Below are positions 53,952 to 62,286 of a stretch of DNA of 64,000 nucleotides, one piece after another; position 1 is the stretch's first letter, and each line of letters begins with the position of its first letter. The position numbers and the translations under genes were made by a program. Location of the stretch: assembly GCF_014472415.1 (NCBI RefSeq), contig NZ_JACSZV010000037.1, positions 1 through 64,000 of the forward strand, written 5' to 3'. The notes beneath the pieces are model-generated. The model was not told where the DNA came from, did no database searches, and saw only the letters and a list, made by a program, of their open reading frames with translations. The stretch comes from Pseudomonas sp. N40(2020) (GTDB taxonomy: Bacteria > Pseudomonadota > Gammaproteobacteria > Pseudomonadales > Pseudomonadaceae).

Positions 53952-55025
53952 ATGGCCATGATGAAAGCGGCGATTTTCGTCGAAAAGGATCGCATTGTGC
54001 TGGATGACAAGCCGATCCCCGAAGTAGGCCCGTTGGACGCGCTGGTGCGCATCACCACCACCACGATCTGTGGCACTGACGTCCACATCCTGCGCGGCGA
54101 GTATCCGGTGGCCAAAGGCTTGACCGTTGGTCATGAGCCGGTGGGTGTCATCGAGAAACTCGGCTCGCAAGTGCGCGGCTTTGTCGAAGGTCAGCGGGTG
54201 ATTGCCGGCGCCATTACCCCGAGCGGCCAAAGTTACGCGTGCCTGTGCGGCTGCGGCTCACAGGACGGGCCGGACACCCGGCACGGCTTTCGCGCCACCG
54301 GCGGCTGGAAGTTCGGCAACATCATTGATGGTTGTCAGGCGGAGTATGTGTTGGTGCCGGATGCGCTAGCCAACCTGTGTCCGATCCCCGACGGGCTGAG
54401 TGATGAACAGGTGCTGATGTGCCCGGACATCATGTCCACCGGGTTCTCCGGCGCAGAGCGCGGCGAGGTCAGTATCGGCGACACCGTTGCAGTGTTTGCG
54501 CTGGGGCCGATCGGGCTCTGCGCAGTGGCCGGTGCGCGGCTCAAGGGTGCAAGCGTCATCATCGGTGTCGACGCGGTGGCCGAGCGCATGACGGTTGCGC
54601 GGCAGTTGGGCGCGACCCACATAGTCAATTTCAAGGACGGTGACGTGGTTGAGCAAATCATGGTGTTGACTGATGGCCGCGGCGTGGATGTGTCCATCGA
54701 AGCCTTGGGCACCCAGGGTACGTTTGAGTCTGCATTACGGGTGTTACGCCCGGGCGGGCGATTGTCGAGCCTTGGGGTTTACGCTTCGGATCTGCGCATT
54801 CCCTACGATGCTTTTGCAGCGGGTTTGGGCGATTACAGCATCGTCAGCACCCTGTGCCCCGGCGGCAAGGAACGCATGCGCCGGTTGATGGCGGTGGTGC
54901 AAAGCGGTGGCGTCGATCTGTCACCGCTGGTGACCCACCATTTCAAACTGGACGATATCGAGGCGGCGTATGAGTTGTTCGGCCATCAGCGCGATGGCGT
55001 GATGAAGGTCGCGATTACACCGTGA
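53952..55025 (+). CDS. Zinc-dependent secondary alcohol dehydrogenase
   Basis: This 357 aa medium-chain dehydrogenase has catalytic zinc ligands in CGTDVH and GHEPVG. It resembles the isopropanol/TbADH group: GWKFGNIIDGCQAEYV and PDIMSTGFSGAE. The structural-zinc cysteine cluster is not in the usual form. GVDAV after the Rossmann strand has an Asp where TbADH has Ser-Arg, suggesting NAD+ preference. AGGAA lies 8 bp before the ATG at 53952; the ATGs at 53958 and 53961 are alternatives. A perfect FNR box upstream implies induction at low oxygen. Confidence 0.88.
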   Translation: MAMMKAAIFVEKDRIVLDDKPIPEVGPLDALVRITTTTICGTDVHILRGEYPVAKGLTVGHEPVGVIEKLGSQVRGFVEGQRVIAGAITPSGQSYACLCGCGSQDGPDTRHGFRATGGWKFGNIIDGCQAEYVLVPDALANLCPIPDGLSDEQVLMCPDIMSTGFSGAERGEVSIGDTVAVFALGPIGLCAVAGARLKGASVIIGVDAVAERMTVARQLGATHIVNFKDGDVVEQIMVLTDGRGVDVSIEALGTQGTFESALRVLRPGGRLSSLGVYASDLRIPYDAFAAGLGDYSIVSTLCPGGKERMRRLMAVVQSGGVDLSPLVTHHFKLDDIEAAYELFGHQRDGVMKVAITP

Positions 55026-55070
55026 TCAAACGCGCCACGTACCGTTGGCGGAGCGGGGCGCGTTGATCTG

Positions 55071-55634
55071 CTACAGAAACAGGCGATGGATGACCTGGTG
55101 GCTATCGTCGGGATCACTGTGGGTTTCAAAGCCCAAGGCTTTGGCCAATTCGCGCATGCCCGTGTTGCTGGCCGAATCCAAGGAGTACAGGCGGCGGAAG
55201 TTGTTCTGTCGGGCGGCCTTGATCAGGTGCTCCATCAGCAAGGTTGCCAGGCCCAGATGCGCCCATTCATCGGCGACCGTCACCGCGAATTCGCATTCTT
55301 TTTCGGCCGTGGCGGCATAGCGGCTGATACCGATCTCGATCAATTCGCCGTTCTCGTGAACCAGCGCGATAAAGGCTGCGCGTTGCTTCTGGTCGATGTC
55401 CATTAACTGATCGAGCAACGCCGTGCCCGGTTCGCTGATCTGTGCCAGAAAACGCATGTGGCGGGACTCGGGGGACAAGCGCTTGATAAACGCGTATTCG
55501 CGTTCGCGATCCTTTTCGGCCAGCGGCCGGATCAGCACGTGTCGGCCGTCCTTGAGCGATTCGATCCAGTATTGGCCGTGGTGCGTGGCATACACAGCCG
55601 CGGTCCGATCATTGTGGTCTTTGACAGTGAGCAT
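55071..55634 (-). CDS. GNAT family N-acetyltransferase
   Basis: This 187 aa protein shows IRPLAEKDREREYAFIKRLSPESRHMRF, the start of the GNAT domain found in bacterial protein acetyltransferases, and the loop VADEWAHLGLATLLMEHL. The acetyl-CoA loop (R/Q-x-x-G-x-G/A) is degenerate here: HLGLA. It lies in the low-oxygen island, with an FNR-like palindrome 79 bp upstream at the end of the regulator gene. A role in acetylating metabolic enzymes is a guess. Confidence 0.82.
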   Translation of the reverse strand: MLTVKDHNDRTAAVYATHHGQYWIESLKDGRHVLIRPLAEKDREREYAFIKRLSPESRHMRFLAQISEPGTALLDQLMDIDQKQRAAFIALVHENGELIEIGISRYAATAEKECEFAVTVADEWAHLGLATLLMEHLIKAARQNNFRRLYSLDSASNTGMRELAKALGFETHSDPDDSHQVIHRLFL

Positions 55635-55712
55635 GATGTGACCTCCAGCGTGGAAAAGATCAACGCGCGGTGCATTGCGCTGATCTCTTTGTACGCCGTT
55701 GGTGATGCGGGC

Positions 55713-55730
55713 ATCTGATCTGGATCAGAT
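55713..55730. promoter_or_regulatory. FNR-like palindrome with CTGAT half-sites
   Basis: ATCTGATC-TG-GATCAGAT is perfectly symmetrical. It keeps the spacing of an FNR site (CTGAT-N4-ATCAG) but has C in place of the first T. It overlaps the stop of the FNR-like gene and lies 79 bp upstream of the acetyltransferase start. Confidence 0.65.
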
Positions 55731-56474
55731 CGGCGACTGAGTCGGCCGACAGCCGACGATCAGTTGTTTGAGGCCTCTCATGTCGAGGATTTTCACGTTA
55801 CGTCCCGAGATGTCCACCAAACCCTGATCCCGCAGATGGCCGATGCCACGGCAGATGGTTTCCAGGCGCAGCCCCAGGTAGGAACCGATTTCTTCGCGGC
55901 GCATCTTCAGCACGAAATCTCTGGAGGAATATCCGCGCATGTTGAAGCGTTGCGAGAGATTCACCAAAAATGCCGCCAGGCGTTCATCCGAGCTCATGTT
56001 GCCGAGCAACATCAGCATGTCGTGATCGCGCACGATCTCCCGACTCAGCAGTTTGTTGAGGTTGTGCTGCAATGACGGCAAGGTCTGGGCCAGCTTCTCC
56101 AGTTGGGCGAAATGGATGGGGCAGACTTCACTGTCCTCCAGGGCAAATGCACTGCACACGTGCTCATCGCGACTGATCGCGTCGAGGCCAAGCATCTCGC
56201 CGGGTATATGAAAACCGGTGACTTGCTCCCGGCCGTCGACGGATACAGCACTGGTCTTGAACGAACCGGTGCGCACCGCATAGAGCGAGCGCAACGGATC
56301 GCCTGCGCGATACAGCGCCGCGCCTTTCTTGATCCTGGAACGCTGCACGATCAGCGTATCCAGGCGTTCGACTTCCTTTCCGGTCAGGCCAATCGGCAGG
56401 CACAGTTCCACAACGCTGCAACTCGAGCACGCAGTCTTGAGGTATTGAATGTTCAGAGGACGAGTTTCAGGCAT
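55725..56474 (-). CDS. FNR/Anr-family oxygen-responsive regulator
   Basis: This 249 aa CRP/FNR protein keeps the four iron-sulfur cysteines of FNR: Cys16, Cys19, Cys25 (ACSSCSVVELCLP) and Cys118 (ALEDSEVCPI). Oxygen sensing is therefore likely. The recognition helix reads RLETICRGI where FNR has VETISRLL: Glu and Arg are kept but the Ser that contacts DNA is Cys. Target sites may differ from TTGAT-N4-ATCAA. Not the main Anr by its neighbours. The ATG at 56474 was chosen; 56507 is an alternative. Confidence 0.88.
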   Translation of the reverse strand: MPETRPLNIQYLKTACSSCSVVELCLPIGLTGKEVERLDTLIVQRSRIKKGAALYRAGDPLRSLYAVRTGSFKTSAVSVDGREQVTGFHIPGEMLGLDAISRDEHVCSAFALEDSEVCPIHFAQLEKLAQTLPSLQHNLNKLLSREIVRDHDMLMLLGNMSSDERLAAFLVNLSQRFNMRGYSSRDFVLKMRREEIGSYLGLRLETICRGIGHLRDQGLVDISGRNVKILDMRGLKQLIVGCRPTQSPI

Positions 56475-56610
56475 TAGCGAGGACGCCTTGGAAGGTTCAC
56501 CAAGCATAGGTGTGTGGGCTGGTCGCATGCCGTTGATTTGGCCGATTGCCCGCTCAAGTGACGAACGGGCAGGCCGGCCAATCAGAATCGGCCAGGATTG
56601 CGCTGCGTAC

Positions 56611-58026
56611 TCAGCCCTGTGGTAGCTCGCGGGTGATACGTTGTGCCGCGGGGCGCGATTGTGCGCCAGGCATCGACAACGTCGCCCGCAACCCACCTTC
56701 AGCCCGATTGACCAACGTAATCCGCCCACCCAGCCGCGTCGCGATGGTGTTGACGATAGTCAGCCCCAATCCCGCGCCCTGGGCATTGCCGCGACTGTAG
56801 AACCTTTCGAACAGCCGCTCTCGATCTTCCTCATCAATGCCCGGCCCCTGATCCTCGACACTCAAATGGCAGAAACCGTCGGCCTGAGTCAGCGTCACGG
56901 TGATCACGCCGTGTTCCGGGGAGAAGTTGGCGGCGTTGGTGATCAGGTTGTTCAGGGCAATGTCGATGGCGGCGGTGCTGGCCATGACGTGGAGCGGTTC
57001 GGCGCTGTCTTCGAAGGCCAGCTCCAGCTGTTTGCTCAGCAACCACGGTGTCAGTTGCACCAGGCTGTTGCGCACGGTTTCGCTGAGGTCGATGCGTTGC
57101 AGTGGCGGCGGGTTGGTTTTGGGTTCCAGGCGCGCCATGGTCAGTAACTGATTGACCAGGCGGCTGGTGCGGTCGACGCCGACGATCAGAAACTCCAGGG
57201 ATTCGCGACGCTCTTGTTCGGTGCCGGCCTCCAGGAGGTTTTGCGCATGCACCCGCAGCACCGCCAGCGGCGTGCGCATTTCGTGGGCGGCGTCGGCGAT
57301 GAAGCGGCGTTCGCGGCCGAGCACTTCCTGGATCTGCGCGAGCATGCGGTTGAGCGCGGCCTGCATCGGTTCCAGTTCGCTGGGCAGCGGTGTCATTTGC
57401 AGCGGTTCCAGCGATCCACTGTGGCGGGCGCGCAGGGTCGCGGCCATGTCCGCCAGCGGCTTGAGGCCCCAACCGATGGCCAGCCAGATCATGGCCGCGA
57501 GGATCAGGCTGCCGATCACGTTTGGCCATAAAGTGTGACGCACGATACGGTCGACCAGATCTGAGCGCACGTCATCGCGTTCGCCGACCCAGATGCGCAG
57601 GCTGTTCTGCTTGTCCTCCAGCATGAACGCCCGCCATTGCCGACCCTTCAAATCCAGCACATCGCTGAAACCCGGTTGGGTCGGCGGTGCGGTGAAGGAG
57701 GGCGCGCTGGCGGTATGCACCAGCACCTCACCCTTGGGATCCCACACCTGAAAAGCGATTTTGCTTTCGTACGGATGACCATCGACCCGGGGCTTGGCTT
57801 CGCCCAGGGCCTGATTGAACGCCTGATACAACTGCGCGTGCTCGGTACTGTCCATTGGCATGCGCATCACGCCTTGCAGCAACCGGGCGTTTTGCGCCAG
57901 TTGCGCGTCGTAGACTTCGGCTATTTCGTGGTTGCTGTCATGCACATTGAACGTGCTGAGCACCGCCAGACCGGCCAGCAACAGGCCGATGATCAGCGTC
58001 AGCGTACGACGGCGGATCGAGGTCAT
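56611..58026 (-). CDS. QseC/PmrB-type sensor histidine kinase
   Basis: This 471 aa kinase has a first helix at residues 9-27, a periplasmic domain to about 165, a second helix, HAMP, and H-box DAAHEMRTPLAVL. HATPase motifs are NNLITNAANFS, DQGPGID and GAGLGLTIV. The periplasmic domain should sense a signal that is not identifiable from sequence. Its start overlaps the end of the regulator gene by 4 bp, so it is the last gene of the seven-gene operon. Confidence 0.9.
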   Translation of the reverse strand: MTSIRRRTLTLIIGLLLAGLAVLSTFNVHDSNHEIAEVYDAQLAQNARLLQGVMRMPMDSTEHAQLYQAFNQALGEAKPRVDGHPYESKIAFQVWDPKGEVLVHTASAPSFTAPPTQPGFSDVLDLKGRQWRAFMLEDKQNSLRIWVGERDDVRSDLVDRIVRHTLWPNVIGSLILAAMIWLAIGWGLKPLADMAATLRARHSGSLEPLQMTPLPSELEPMQAALNRMLAQIQEVLGRERRFIADAAHEMRTPLAVLRVHAQNLLEAGTEQERRESLEFLIVGVDRTSRLVNQLLTMARLEPKTNPPPLQRIDLSETVRNSLVQLTPWLLSKQLELAFEDSAEPLHVMASTAAIDIALNNLITNAANFSPEHGVITVTLTQADGFCHLSVEDQGPGIDEEDRERLFERFYSRGNAQGAGLGLTIVNTIATRLGGRITLVNRAEGGLRATLSMPGAQSRPAAQRITRELPQG

Positions 58027-58685
58027 CGACGCTCCTCCACCAGATAGCCCACGCCACGAATGGTGCGGATCAGGTCGGTGGAGAATTTCTTGCGCAGGTG
58101 ATGGATGTGGACTTCCAGGGTGTTGCTTTCCGCCTCTTCATTCCAGCCGTAGAGCAACTGAATCAGTTGATCGCGGGTCATCACCCGGCCCGGCGGCGAG
58201 AGCAATTCGTGCAGCAACTGATACTCCTTGGGCGTCAGCGCCACGGGTTGGCCCTGATAGCTGACCTGCTGGGTGCCAGGGTTGAGGCTGATGCCAGCGT
58301 GTTCGATGAGCGCCTGGGCGCGCCCGGCGCTGCGTCGCAACAAGGCACGCAACCGCGCCTTGAGTTCGGCCAGATCGAACGGCTTGACCAGATAATCGTC
58401 CGCCCCGGCGTCGAGCCCGGCGATGCGATCCTCGGTAGCATCGCGGGCAGTGAGAATCAGCACCGGCAAATTCGAGCCGGTGTCGCGCAGACGGCGCAGC
58501 ACTTCGAGGCCGTCCATGCGCGGCAGGCCGAGATCGAGCACCGCCACGTCGAAGGTTTCACTGAGCAGCGCATGCAACGCGCTGCTGCCGTCCTTGAGCC
58601 AATCGACGGTGTAACCCTCACGCCCCAGCGCCTGATGAATGCCTTCACCGAGCGCCACGTCATCCTCAATCAGTAATAAACGCAC
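58023..58685 (-). CDS. PmrA/QseB-type response regulator
   Basis: This 220 aa OmpR-family regulator has receiver residues IEDD, Asp in AVLDLGLPRMDG and Lys in LVKPFDL. The DNA-binding half has LTPKEYQLLHELL and VEV-like SNTLEVHIHHLRKK, as in PmrA and QseB. It ends GVGYLVEERR. It is 11 bp downstream of the TPR gene and overlaps the kinase by 4 bp. Because a CTTCAG-N5-CTTAAG site sits in front of the operon it may control itself. Confidence 0.92.
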   Translation of the reverse strand: MRLLLIEDDVALGEGIHQALGREGYTVDWLKDGSSALHALLSETFDVAVLDLGLPRMDGLEVLRRLRDTGSNLPVLILTARDATEDRIAGLDAGADDYLVKPFDLAELKARLRALLRRSAGRAQALIEHAGISLNPGTQQVSYQGQPVALTPKEYQLLHELLSPPGRVMTRDQLIQLLYGWNEEAESNTLEVHIHHLRKKFSTDLIRTIRGVGYLVEERR

Positions 58686-58696
58686 GCGGACTCCTG

Positions 58697-59341
58697 TCAG
58701 TCGAGTTTCTTGTTGACGTCCACCAGCAGGGCGGCAATCTCTTTGCGACGCCCGGCGTCGGCGCTTTCTCGGCCCGGACGCGGCGCGGCTTGCAGGGCTT
58801 TTTGCAACGCCCCTTTCGCTTCAGCGTAGCGTTTTTCACGGTAGAGGTGATCGCCCCAGAAGTACAGGCTATCGATGCCGTTGGGATTAAGTTGCAGCGC
58901 CTGCTTGAGCAGTTGCTCAGCCTTGTCGCTGTCGCCGAAACCGATCGGCCAGCCCGGCACGCGGTCATACAGTGCGGCGAGGCTGGTGTAGGCCGAACCT
59001 TGCAAGGCTTTGGGGTCAAGCGTCAGGGATTTTTCCAGATCAGCCTTGGCGTCCTTGGCTTTGCTCAAGGCACCGAGCCCACCTTCGGCACCGGCCCAAC
59101 TGCTGGTGACGATGCCTTTCCAGATCCAGGCTTCGGCCACGGCCGGGCGTTGCGTGGTGAACGCCGTGGCTTCGCTGGACAGTTGCTCGAAAGCGGCGGC
59201 GCGCTGTTTCTCGGCCACTTCGTATTGAATGTGCGCCCAGCTCTGCTGGATGCCGGTGAGGCGTTGCTGATCGGCGGAGTCCAGCGCCCAGACGCTTTGA
59301 CTCAGGGCGGCCAACAACAGGCATGCGGAAAGTTTTTTCAT
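58697..59341 (-). CDS. Periplasmic TPR-repeat protein
   Basis: This 214 aa protein has a signal peptide (MKKLSACLLLAALSQSVWA, cleavage before LDSAD). TPR-like helices follow, the clearest being AEQLLKQALQLNPNGIDSLY and AKGALQKALQAAP. It is probably periplasmic and could hold partner proteins. It overlaps the SDR gene end by 4 bp and is part of the same operon. Function unknown. Confidence 0.8.
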   Translation of the reverse strand: MKKLSACLLLAALSQSVWALDSADQQRLTGIQQSWAHIQYEVAEKQRAAAFEQLSSEATAFTTQRPAVAEAWIWKGIVTSSWAGAEGGLGALSKAKDAKADLEKSLTLDPKALQGSAYTSLAALYDRVPGWPIGFGDSDKAEQLLKQALQLNPNGIDSLYFWGDHLYREKRYAEAKGALQKALQAAPRPGRESADAGRRKEIAALLVDVNKKLD

Positions 59342-60147
59342 GGCTTGAGGGTCTCGTTTTCAGATTTTTCACTGAGGCGGCGGATCAGCGGCAACTGCTT
59401 GCGCAGACCCCGATCAACCAGATGCGGCAGCAGGTTGTTGAGGCGCACGAAGAAACGTTCCGGCCAGCCCAGATACAGGTCGCGACGGTCTCCGGCAATT
59501 GCGTGAATCACCGCTGCGGCGACGGTTTGCGGGTCATCGACGTTGGCCTTGAGCGCATCGTTCAAGGCTTGCGCCGCCGCGCTGTTCATCGTTGTGCGGG
59601 TGGCGCGTGGCGCGACGTACAGCACGCTGACCCGGGTGTCGGCCAACTCCCGGCGCAGCGCTTCGGAAAACCCGCGCAGGGCAAACTTGGTCGCGCAATA
59701 ACTGGCGTAACCGGGGTAGCCGATCGAGCCATAGGTCGAGCCAACGTTGACCACCATCGCGCTGTTGGCCTGTTTGAGCATTGGCAGCAACAGCTTGGTC
59801 AGGCAGATCGGCGCGCTGATGTTCACCGCCAGCATCGCGTTGATGTCGTTGTCGTCGAGCTGCTCAAGCATGGCGAAGTGGTTGACCCCGGCCGCGTTGA
59901 TCAGCAGGTTAATGCCGCCGATGGCTTCGGCGGCGGCCAGCACTTTGCGTCGGTCGCTGAGGTAGGTCAGGTCGGCGGCGACCCAGCACAGGTTTTGCGG
60001 ATAACGCTCCAGCAGCGGCAGCAGCGCTTCTTGATGTCGGGCCACGGCCAGCACCCGCGCGCCGGCGGCGCACAAGGCATTGGCGATGGCCATGCCGATG
60101 CCGCCACTGGCACCGGTCAACACAACACGTGCTTCACGCAGCTGCAT
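59338..60147 (-). CDS. SDR family oxidoreductase of the acyl operon
   Basis: This 269 aa short-chain dehydrogenase has VVLTGASGGIGMAIA, INAAGVNHF and the active-site YASYCATK. A longer C-terminus (about 30 residues past the Rossmann core) is typical of SDRs acting on long-chain or membrane-associated substrates. The ATG at 60147 has GGAGG upstream. Ends overlap both neighbours. It probably reduces or oxidises a product of the AMP-ligase or diiron step. Confidence 0.88.
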   Translation of the reverse strand: MQLREARVVLTGASGGIGMAIANALCAAGARVLAVARHQEALLPLLERYPQNLCWVAADLTYLSDRRKVLAAAEAIGGINLLINAAGVNHFAMLEQLDDNDINAMLAVNISAPICLTKLLLPMLKQANSAMVVNVGSTYGSIGYPGYASYCATKFALRGFSEALRRELADTRVSVLYVAPRATRTTMNSAAAQALNDALKANVDDPQTVAAAVIHAIAGDRRDLYLGWPERFFVRLNNLLPHLVDRGLRKQLPLIRRLSEKSENETLKP

Positions 60148-60808
60148 GTTGAGCCTCCGTGTTGCGCGGCAAGCCACGGAACATGTCGGTGTACAGGCGA
60201 TAGACGACTTTCGAAGCGTGAATCACCGCCGCCTGATCTTCTGGATCTTCCAGTTGGTTCATCAGTCGGCGGTAAGTCTGCATGTGCTCGATGTCCAGCG
60301 AACCGTGGGAGCTCAAGTAACTGAACGCCGTTTCCGGCAACGCCAGACGCTCGCGAATACTGCCCGCCGCGTGGGTGGCCAAGGCAATGCTGGTGCCTTC
60401 AAGCACGTTGACCATGCCGAACAGACCCACCGGATTGCCCCGGGCGATCAGGTCGTAGAGGAAGCTGACCATCAACTCGATCGACAGCGACGGCTGCCCA
60501 TCGCGCACGGCATCGCGATCACCGCCACACGCGGCAATGTCGTTGAGCACCCACTGTTCATGGCCGTATTCATCCTCGATGTACTCGCACACCGCTTTGC
60601 GCAGCCACTCCAGACGCGACGGCAGACGCGCACCGCACGCCATCATCAACGGCACGGTGTGGCGCACGTGGTAATAGGCCTGAGCAAGAAATGCCCGATA
60701 ACTCTCAAGGCTGACTTTGCCTTGCAGCGCATCAAGGATGATTGGCAGGTTGAACAACTCGTGGCGTTCCTGCTGCGTGGCTTCTTGCAGGGTGTCGAAA
60801 AAATTCAT
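60134..60808 (-). CDS. Haem-oxygenase-like diiron oxidase (HDO/TenA-like)
   Basis: This 224 aa all-helical protein has the ligand pattern of haem-oxygenase-like diiron enzymes: EYIEDEYGHE (Glu75, Glu78, His83 region), VLEGTSIALATH (Glu137, His146) and SHGSLDIEHMQTY (His168, Asp172, His175). Relatives include UndA, which makes 1-undecene from lauric acid, and N-oxygenases such as SznF. An oxidation of an acyl or amine substrate is likely. Start at 60808 overlaps the AMP-ligase end by 4 bp. Confidence 0.85.
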   Translation of the reverse strand: MNFFDTLQEATQQERHELFNLPIILDALQGKVSLESYRAFLAQAYYHVRHTVPLMMACGARLPSRLEWLRKAVCEYIEDEYGHEQWVLNDIAACGGDRDAVRDGQPSLSIELMVSFLYDLIARGNPVGLFGMVNVLEGTSIALATHAAGSIRERLALPETAFSYLSSHGSLDIEHMQTYRRLMNQLEDPEDQAAVIHASKVVYRLYTDMFRGLPRNTEAQHAAA

Positions 60809-62286
60809 GATGCGGCTTCCTCGGAAACAACGGATTCGGTCAATTGATCGTGGTATTGCGCGACGATAGCTTCGCGGCGCGGGCGGCCATTGGCGGTCAG
60901 CAGGCCATTGGCGGCGGTGAACGGTTGGGGCAGGCGCGTCCAGTGATGCACCTGGGCGTAATCGGGCAAGGCTTCGTTGGCCACGGCGACAGCGGCGGCC
61001 AGCTCCGCATCGCTGCAATCGGTGCGGTGCGGCCATAGCAGCGCGTGGTTATGCGGCATCGCCTCGCCATAGACGAATGCCTGGGCGATGTGGCGGCGCT
61101 GGGTCAGCTCCGACTCGACCCATTCCGGGTTGACGTTGCGCCCGAAACTGGTGACGAACTGATGCTTCTTGCGGCCCTTGAGGTAAAGAAAACCCTCCGG
61201 ATCGAACTCGCCGAGATCGCCGCTTGGCCACCACTCTTCGGCGAGCGGCGCATCGCCCAGATACCCCAGCAGCGGCGAGCCCTTGATCAGCACTTCGCCG
61301 TCTTCGGCCAGGCGCACTTCAACATGCGGCAAGGGCCGGCCTACGCTTCCCGGACGTCGCGCGCCGGGGCGATTGAGGCACACCACCGACGCACATTCGG
61401 ACAAACCATACCCTTCAAAAACCGGCAGGCCGACCCGTTGTGCGCGGTGCAGCAAATCTTCGGAAACCCGTGCGCCACCGACAGCGGCAAAGCGCAGTTT
61501 TTGGGGGTCGAAGGCTTTCTGTTCGGCGGCGCTGACCAGCAACAGCAACAACTGCGGCACCAGAATCAGACTCTCCGGCGCACGACTGGCCAGATAGCCC
61601 AGCAAGCGCGGCACATCGACGCCGCTGGCGCCCTGAATCCCGAGGGTTTTCTGGCTCGGCAGGCTCAACATCGCGCCGGCATAAAGCGCCGCATAACAGC
61701 CGAGGTTTTCCAGCAGAATCGCCAGCGGCAGCAGGGCCAGATGATGCTCAGGATTGGTGGGTTCGCTTGCCTGATGCAGCTCGCGTGCAACCCGCAACAA
61801 ACTGTCGGTGCTCAGACACACGCCTTTGGGTGTGCCGGTGGTGCCGGAGGTGAAGGTCAGTTTGGCGGTGCCGGCGGGCATGCGGCTCGGGCCGCTGAAC
61901 GAGCGGCACCAGAACTCGCCGCTTTTCTCGTAACCGCCCGCGAGCAATTCGGCTGCCAGTTCCGGCTCGGCGATCACCCGTTCGGCCTGGCTTTGCTCCA
62001 GACAATGGGCGCGTTGCGCCGGGCTGAAGAACGGCGGCAGCGTCACGCAGGTCAGGCCTTCGAACAGCACGGCCAAGTCCCAAAGCATCGCGTCGACGCC
62101 GTTATCCAGCGCCAGTGCAATCACTTGCACGTTTTCATCGCGCAATCGCTCCTGGCGATACATCACCTCGGCGTACAAGGTTGTGTAATCGATTTTCAGC
62201 GAATCGCCCCACAGGGCAACCGCACCGTCATTGCGCCCGGCATGGCTGCGCAGGGTTTCCTGGAAGCGTTGCAGTTCAAGCGACAT
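60805..62286 (-). CDS. AMP-dependent acyl ligase
   Basis: This 493 aa ANL-superfamily enzyme activates a carboxylic acid as an adenylate. Motif A3 is LTFTSGTTGTPKGV, A5 is FEGYGLSECASVV, A7 GDLGEFDPEGFLYLKGRKK. The A10 segment reads LTANGRPRREAI, with Arg where the catalytic Lys normally lies. Either this Arg substitutes, or the enzyme is altered in its first half-reaction. AAGGAG lies before the ATG at 62286. It overlaps the gene on each side. Confidence 0.9.
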   Translation of the reverse strand: MSLELQRFQETLRSHAGRNDGAVALWGDSLKIDYTTLYAEVMYRQERLRDENVQVIALALDNGVDAMLWDLAVLFEGLTCVTLPPFFSPAQRAHCLEQSQAERVIAEPELAAELLAGGYEKSGEFWCRSFSGPSRMPAGTAKLTFTSGTTGTPKGVCLSTDSLLRVARELHQASEPTNPEHHLALLPLAILLENLGCYAALYAGAMLSLPSQKTLGIQGASGVDVPRLLGYLASRAPESLILVPQLLLLLVSAAEQKAFDPQKLRFAAVGGARVSEDLLHRAQRVGLPVFEGYGLSECASVVCLNRPGARRPGSVGRPLPHVEVRLAEDGEVLIKGSPLLGYLGDAPLAEEWWPSGDLGEFDPEGFLYLKGRKKHQFVTSFGRNVNPEWVESELTQRRHIAQAFVYGEAMPHNHALLWPHRTDCSDAELAAAVAVANEALPDYAQVHHWTRLPQPFTAANGLLTANGRPRREAIVAQYHDQLTESVVSEEAAS

